From the NCBI GenBank assembly GCA_934281515.1, contig CAKQXG010000115.1:1-7001 (forward strand): 7,001 nucleotides of DNA, written 5' to 3'. Within the stretch, counting starts at the first letter, position 1; each line of letters begins with the position of its first letter. The DNA comes from an uncultured Clostridia bacterium. GTDB taxonomy: Bacteria; Bacillota; Clostridia; Christensenellales; CAG-314. The notes under the pieces are model-generated. The model ran no database searches and was not told the origin of the DNA. It worked only from the letters and a program-made list of their open reading frames with translations. The translations under genes and the position numbers were made by a program. This document shows, piece after piece, positions 5,704 to 7,001 of the stretch.

Positions 5704-5907
5704 ATGGAATTCAAAGACAAAGTTAAGTACGTAAGAAAAAAGTTCTATCTCAGTCAAGAAATGATGGCTAAAGAGCTTGGTGTTGCATTTGCAACCGTCA
5801 ATCGTTGGGAAAGCGGCAGATGCCATCCTAACTATCGCGCTCAAAAGGCTTTCTCCGACTTCTGCAAAAAGAACGGACTCGATCTCGAGACTCTCGAAGA
5901 AAAATAA
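5704..5907 (+). CDS. Small XRE-type helix-turn-helix DNA-binding protein
   Basis: A 67-residue protein made of little more than one XRE/Cro-type helix-turn-helix. The stretch LSQEMMAKELGVAFATVNRWESG (residues 16-38) contains the scaffold helix with Gln18 and Glu19 and the recognition helix around residues 28-36, ending in the family's RWESG turn. The C-terminus (DFCKKNGLDLETLEEK) is a short helix with no sensor domain. Such single-domain proteins bind DNA as dimers; the targets are unknown. AGGAG (5691-5695) lies eight bases before the ATG. It stands alone between its own promoter and a terminator, facing no phage or toxin genes in this window, so prophage origin is not supported. The long upstream AT-rich region with inverted repeats could include its operator, which is an inference. 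Confidence 0.85.
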   Translation: MEFKDKVKYVRKKFYLSQEMMAKELGVAFATVNRWESGRCHPNYRAQKAFSDFCKKNGLDLETLEEK

Positions 5908-5920
5908 TACGTACATTTTG

Positions 5921-5943
5921 GCAACATACATCGATTATGTTGC
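5921..5943 (+). other. Small hairpin after the XRE gene
   Basis: GCAACATA (5921-5928) pairs with TATGTTGC (5936-5943) around a seven-base loop, 13 bases after the stop codon. There is no T-run, so it is probably a 3' end stabiliser or chance; the true terminator lies further on at 6007. Confidence 0.35.
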
Positions 5944-6006
5944 TTGCGTAGCGGCGTAATTTTGTAATGCCGCACATGGAGGGGGCTTTTGCGCCCGTAA
6001 CTTTTA

Positions 6007-6033
6007 GGCCGACACGGATGTGTCGACCTTTTT
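6007..6033 (+). terminator. Intrinsic terminator, probably of the XRE gene
   Basis: CGACAC (6010-6015) and GTGTCG (6020-6025) close a GGAT loop. After one C-A mismatch GG/CC extends the stem, and TTTTTGTT follows. It is about 100 bases after the regulator stop codon. The stretch between holds a GC-rich segment with weak hairpins (GCGGC/GCCGC at 5951-5973). Confidence 0.75.
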
Positions 6034-6128
6034 GTTATTTATACAAGGTTTTCTTGCAATTCGACAATCCGACGTGGTGGCGAGACGGCGTTAAGACAAA
6101 TATTTTTGTTTAACATACTCAAATCATT

Positions 6129-6156
6129 TTGCATTTTGCAAAAAGTTTGGTATAAT
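6129..6156 (+). promoter_or_regulatory. Probable promoter of the 89-residue protein and tRNA-Gly
   Basis: A perfect TATAAT (6151-6156) is preceded at 16 bases by a weak -35 TTGCAT (6129-6134). Transcription would begin near 6163, so the leader is only about 12 bases, just enough for GTGAGGT (6164-6170). Confidence 0.6.
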
Positions 6157-6174
6157 ACTTGCTGTGAGGTACCT

Positions 6175-6444
6175 ATGAAACTGTGGGCAACAACCGTCAG
6201 CGGGGAAAAAATCACTCGTAGCCTTGTGTACGAGTACGACAGCATCAGTAACGAGGACGAGTTTGTCTCGGTGTTGCAACAAGTTTGCGAACAGATGGAT
6301 GTTCCTACTCCCGTTGTGACATACATCAATTTCAATCACTATGTCATGTTCAACAATACGCGTTTCAAACCGCGCGACTTTGTGGAATATGTCGACTTCG
6401 ACCATATGACGATTGAAAACGTTGTCGAGCGCAAAAAGAAGTAG
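6175..6444 (+). CDS. Conserved hypothetical small soluble protein
   Basis: 89 residues, start MKLWATTVSGEKITR, with no signal peptide and no membrane segment. The pattern MKLW..., a middle acidic helix (DEFVSVLQQVCEQMDVPTPV), then TRFKPRDFVEYVDFDHMTIE near the C-terminus resembles short hypothetical proteins I recall from many Clostridia; I know of no assigned function. GTGAGGT (6164-6170) lies four bases before the ATG, and the -10 box ends at 6156, which excludes an earlier start. The C-terminus is basic (ERKKK). A tRNA-Gly gene begins 19 bases after the stop with no terminator or clear promoter between, so the two may share a transcript that is cut by tRNA processing enzymes. Confidence 0.8.
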   Translation: MKLWATTVSGEKITRSLVYEYDSISNEDEFVSVLQQVCEQMDVPTPVVTYINFNHYVMFNNTRFKPRDFVEYVDFDHMTIENVVERKKK

Positions 6445-6463
6445 TGTACCGAACGATCAATGT

Positions 6464-6537
6464 GCGAATGTAGTTTAGCGGCAAAACAGTAGCTTCCCAA
6501 GCTACGGTTGTGGGTTCGACTCCCATCATTCGCTCCA
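6464..6537 (+). tRNA. tRNA-Gly, anticodon CCC
   Basis: A full 74-base cloverleaf with encoded CCA. The acceptor stem is GCGAATG (6464-6470) with CATTCGC (6527-6533) and discriminator T, as usual for bacterial tRNA-Gly. The D stem is GTTT/AAAC with GG in the loop. The anticodon stem is GTAGC/GCTAC (6489-6493, 6501-6505) around TTCCCAA, placing anticodon CCC at 6496-6498, which reads GGG. The T arm is GTGGG TTCGACT CCCAT, with one G-T pair. No good promoter directly precedes it. Confidence 0.96.
6517..6536 (+). repeat. Direct repeat copy 1: tRNA-Gly 3' end, attachment-site-like
   Basis: CGACTCCCATCATTCGCTCC, from the T loop to the second C of the CCA end, recurs exactly at 6698-6717, 181 bases downstream. 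A 3' tRNA segment repeated beyond the gene is the pattern left by tyrosine-recombinase integration, although no integrase is visible here. Confidence 0.6.
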
Positions 6538-6568
6538 TTTCGCCCGTCGGCTTTTTGCCGAAACAGAC

Positions 6569-6599
6569 AAGAGTGCAAAAACGGCACTCTTTTCTTTTT
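6569..6599 (+). terminator. Intrinsic terminator downstream of tRNA-Gly
   Basis: AAGAGTGC (6569-6576) pairs perfectly with GCACTCTT (6584-6591) around a seven-base loop, followed by TTCTTTTT. It lies 32 bases after the tRNA CCA end and would end the transcript from 6163. Confidence 0.88.
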
Positions 6600-6639
6600 C
6601 GTCTATGGCTCGACGGGCTTCATTCCGCTCATGCCGGGA

Positions 6640-6667
6640 CGGTTCGAAATAACGTAGCGCTCCGTTT
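6640..6667 (+). repeat. Degenerate tRNA-3'-end-like segment
   Basis: GGTTCGAAATA followed by GCGCTCCGTTT resembles the T loop and acceptor end of the tRNA-Gly (GGTTCGACT...CGCTCC). CGCTCCGTTT (6658-6667) is repeated exactly at 6712-6721. The acceptor partner needed for a tRNA is absent, so this is at most a fragment. Confidence 0.25.
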
Positions 6668-6676
6668 CACTACGCT

Positions 6677-6694
6677 TACTGCCACTTTGGTGGC
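6677..6694 (+). other. Small perfect hairpin before the second tRNA-tail copy
   Basis: CTGCCAC and GTGGCAG form a perfect seven-pair stem with the loop TTTG, ending only a few bases before the repeated tRNA 3' end at 6698. No T-run follows. Its purpose is unknown. Confidence 0.45.
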
Positions 6695-6697
6695 AGA

Positions 6698-6717
6698 CGA
6701 CTCCCATCATTCGCTCC
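6698..6717 (+). repeat. Direct repeat copy 2: orphan tRNA-Gly 3' end
   Basis: An exact 20-base copy of 6517-6536. The upstream 70 bases cannot fold into a tRNA body and lack the GCGAATG partner, and the CCA end is changed to CCG. It is therefore a fragment and not a second gene. See the copy at 6517. Confidence 0.65.
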
Positions 6718-6773
6718 GTTTGGCGAGTTTAAAGTCTTTTTTGAAAGATTTGCTTGACGTAGCGTTAGGGCGA

Positions 6774-6815
6774 CAAAGAAACAGGAATGAAAAAACCTCA
6801 TTCCTGTTTTCTTTG
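6774..6815 (+). terminator. Strong hairpin, orphan intrinsic terminator
   Basis: CAAAGAAACAGGAATGA (6774-6790) pairs with TCATTCCTGTTTTCTTTG (6798-6815) with a single extra T and a seven-base loop. Folded more tightly, ACAGGAATGA/TCATTCCTGT is followed by a T-rich tail, as in a terminator. No gene lies between it and the tRNA terminator at 6569-6599, so what it terminates is unclear. Confidence 0.6.
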
Positions 6816-6827
6816 CCTTCTTAAACG

Positions 6828-6861
6828 CATTACATTTTGTTTTTCATTACATTTTGTTTTT
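6828..6861. repeat. Tandem duplication of a 17-base unit
   Basis: CATTACATTTTGTTTTT occurs twice head to tail (6828-6844, 6845-6861). It probably arose by slippage in this AT-rich spacer. Confidence 0.85.
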
Positions 6862-6914
6862 TTTGCCGTGAGTGTTAGCGTTTAATCTGCGTAGCATGGT
6901 AAAAAAAGCTTTGG

Positions 6915-6976
6915 GAAAAGGGGTGTGGGGAGAAACCTTTTCGGCGAAAAGTGTTTCTCCCCATATCACGCCTTTT
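6915..6976. repeat. Second intergenic palindromic repeat, related to 1970-2037
   Basis: TGGGGAGAAAC (6926-6936) pairs with GTTTCTCCCCA (6953-6963); inside it CTTTTC pairs with GAAAAG, with one bulged T and a three-base loop. Outside, GTG/CAC and AAAAGG/CCTTTT extend the fold with small internal loops. GTGGGGA, GAAAC, TTTT...AAAAG, TTTC, CCCCA and ACGCC occur in the same order as in the repeat at 1970. Confidence 0.6.
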
Positions 6977-7001
6977 TGCCGAAATAGGCAAGAGTACAAA
7001 C
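6972..7001 (+). repeat. Partial second copy of the tRNA terminator module
   Basis: CTTTTTGCCGAAATAGGCAA then GAGTACAAA (6972-7000) matches 6551-6580 (CTTTTTGCCGAAACAGACAA then GAGTGCAAAA) with three differences. In the first copy this sequence forms the 5' arm of the terminator, so a second terminator probably continues beyond the window edge. Confidence 0.5.

Noticed and set aside
5976..6113. Possible 45-codon gene beginning MEGAFAPVTF
   Set aside because: The purine-rich GGAGGGGG lies after the ATG instead of before it, and the frame runs through the terminator at 6007-6033.
6339..6587. Minus-strand frame translating the tRNA-Gly complement (NDGSRTHNRSLGSYCF)
   Set aside because: This is a well-known artefact of translating tRNA genes; it overlaps the tRNA and the end of the 89-residue gene.
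6510..6824. Plus-strand frame of 104 codons after the tRNA
   Set aside because: It starts inside the tRNA, runs through two terminators and repeats, and has no ribosome binding site.
6828..6861. CRISPR or other repeat array
   Set aside because: Only two units, directly adjacent without spacers; simple tandem duplication explains it.

Overview
The window reads as chromosomal DNA of a spore-forming member of the Clostridia, probably an uncultured gut or anaerobic lineage. The main evidence is a sporulation sigma-K gene whose pro-sequence is intact. A PflX-type radical SAM protein, a split pair of chromate-transporter half-proteins, a membrane-anchored family 3 glycoside hydrolase and small proteins of a clostridial type fit this. 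The lineage is inferred; no rRNA or other marker is present.

Layout. 1-1523: 3' part of a GH3 glycosidase (+), with the nucleophile domain followed by a C-terminal membrane anchor. 1524-1947: a self-contained unit with a strong promoter overlapped by a dyad, a leader hairpin, a 79-residue two-helix membrane protein and a clear terminator. 1970-2037: an intergenic palindromic repeat. 2092-2781 (-): sigK. It is divergent from 2905-5243 (+), a probable operon of a PflX-like radical SAM gene and two CHR-domain transporter genes; the two CHR genes are separated by one base. The radical SAM gene has a good sigma-A promoter so close to its ATG that the mRNA looks leaderless. 5244-5703: a 460-base AT-rich gap with two inverted repeats, ending in the promoter of a 67-residue XRE-type regulator. 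6175-6537: an 89-residue conserved hypothetical and, 19 bases later, tRNA-Gly(CCC), followed by a terminator. 6600-7001: gene-free DNA made of repeats, including a 20-base copy of the tRNA 3' end, an orphan terminator, a tandem duplication and a second palindromic element.

Most genes are ordinary housekeeping or accessory functions, and I do not see a complete new multigene system. The parts that best repay a second look are non-coding: the duplicated tRNA-Gly 3' end (possible attachment-site scar), the palindromic repeats, the leaderless radical SAM transcript, the dyad plus leader hairpin before the small membrane protein, and tandem CGACA boxes in the sigK promoter.
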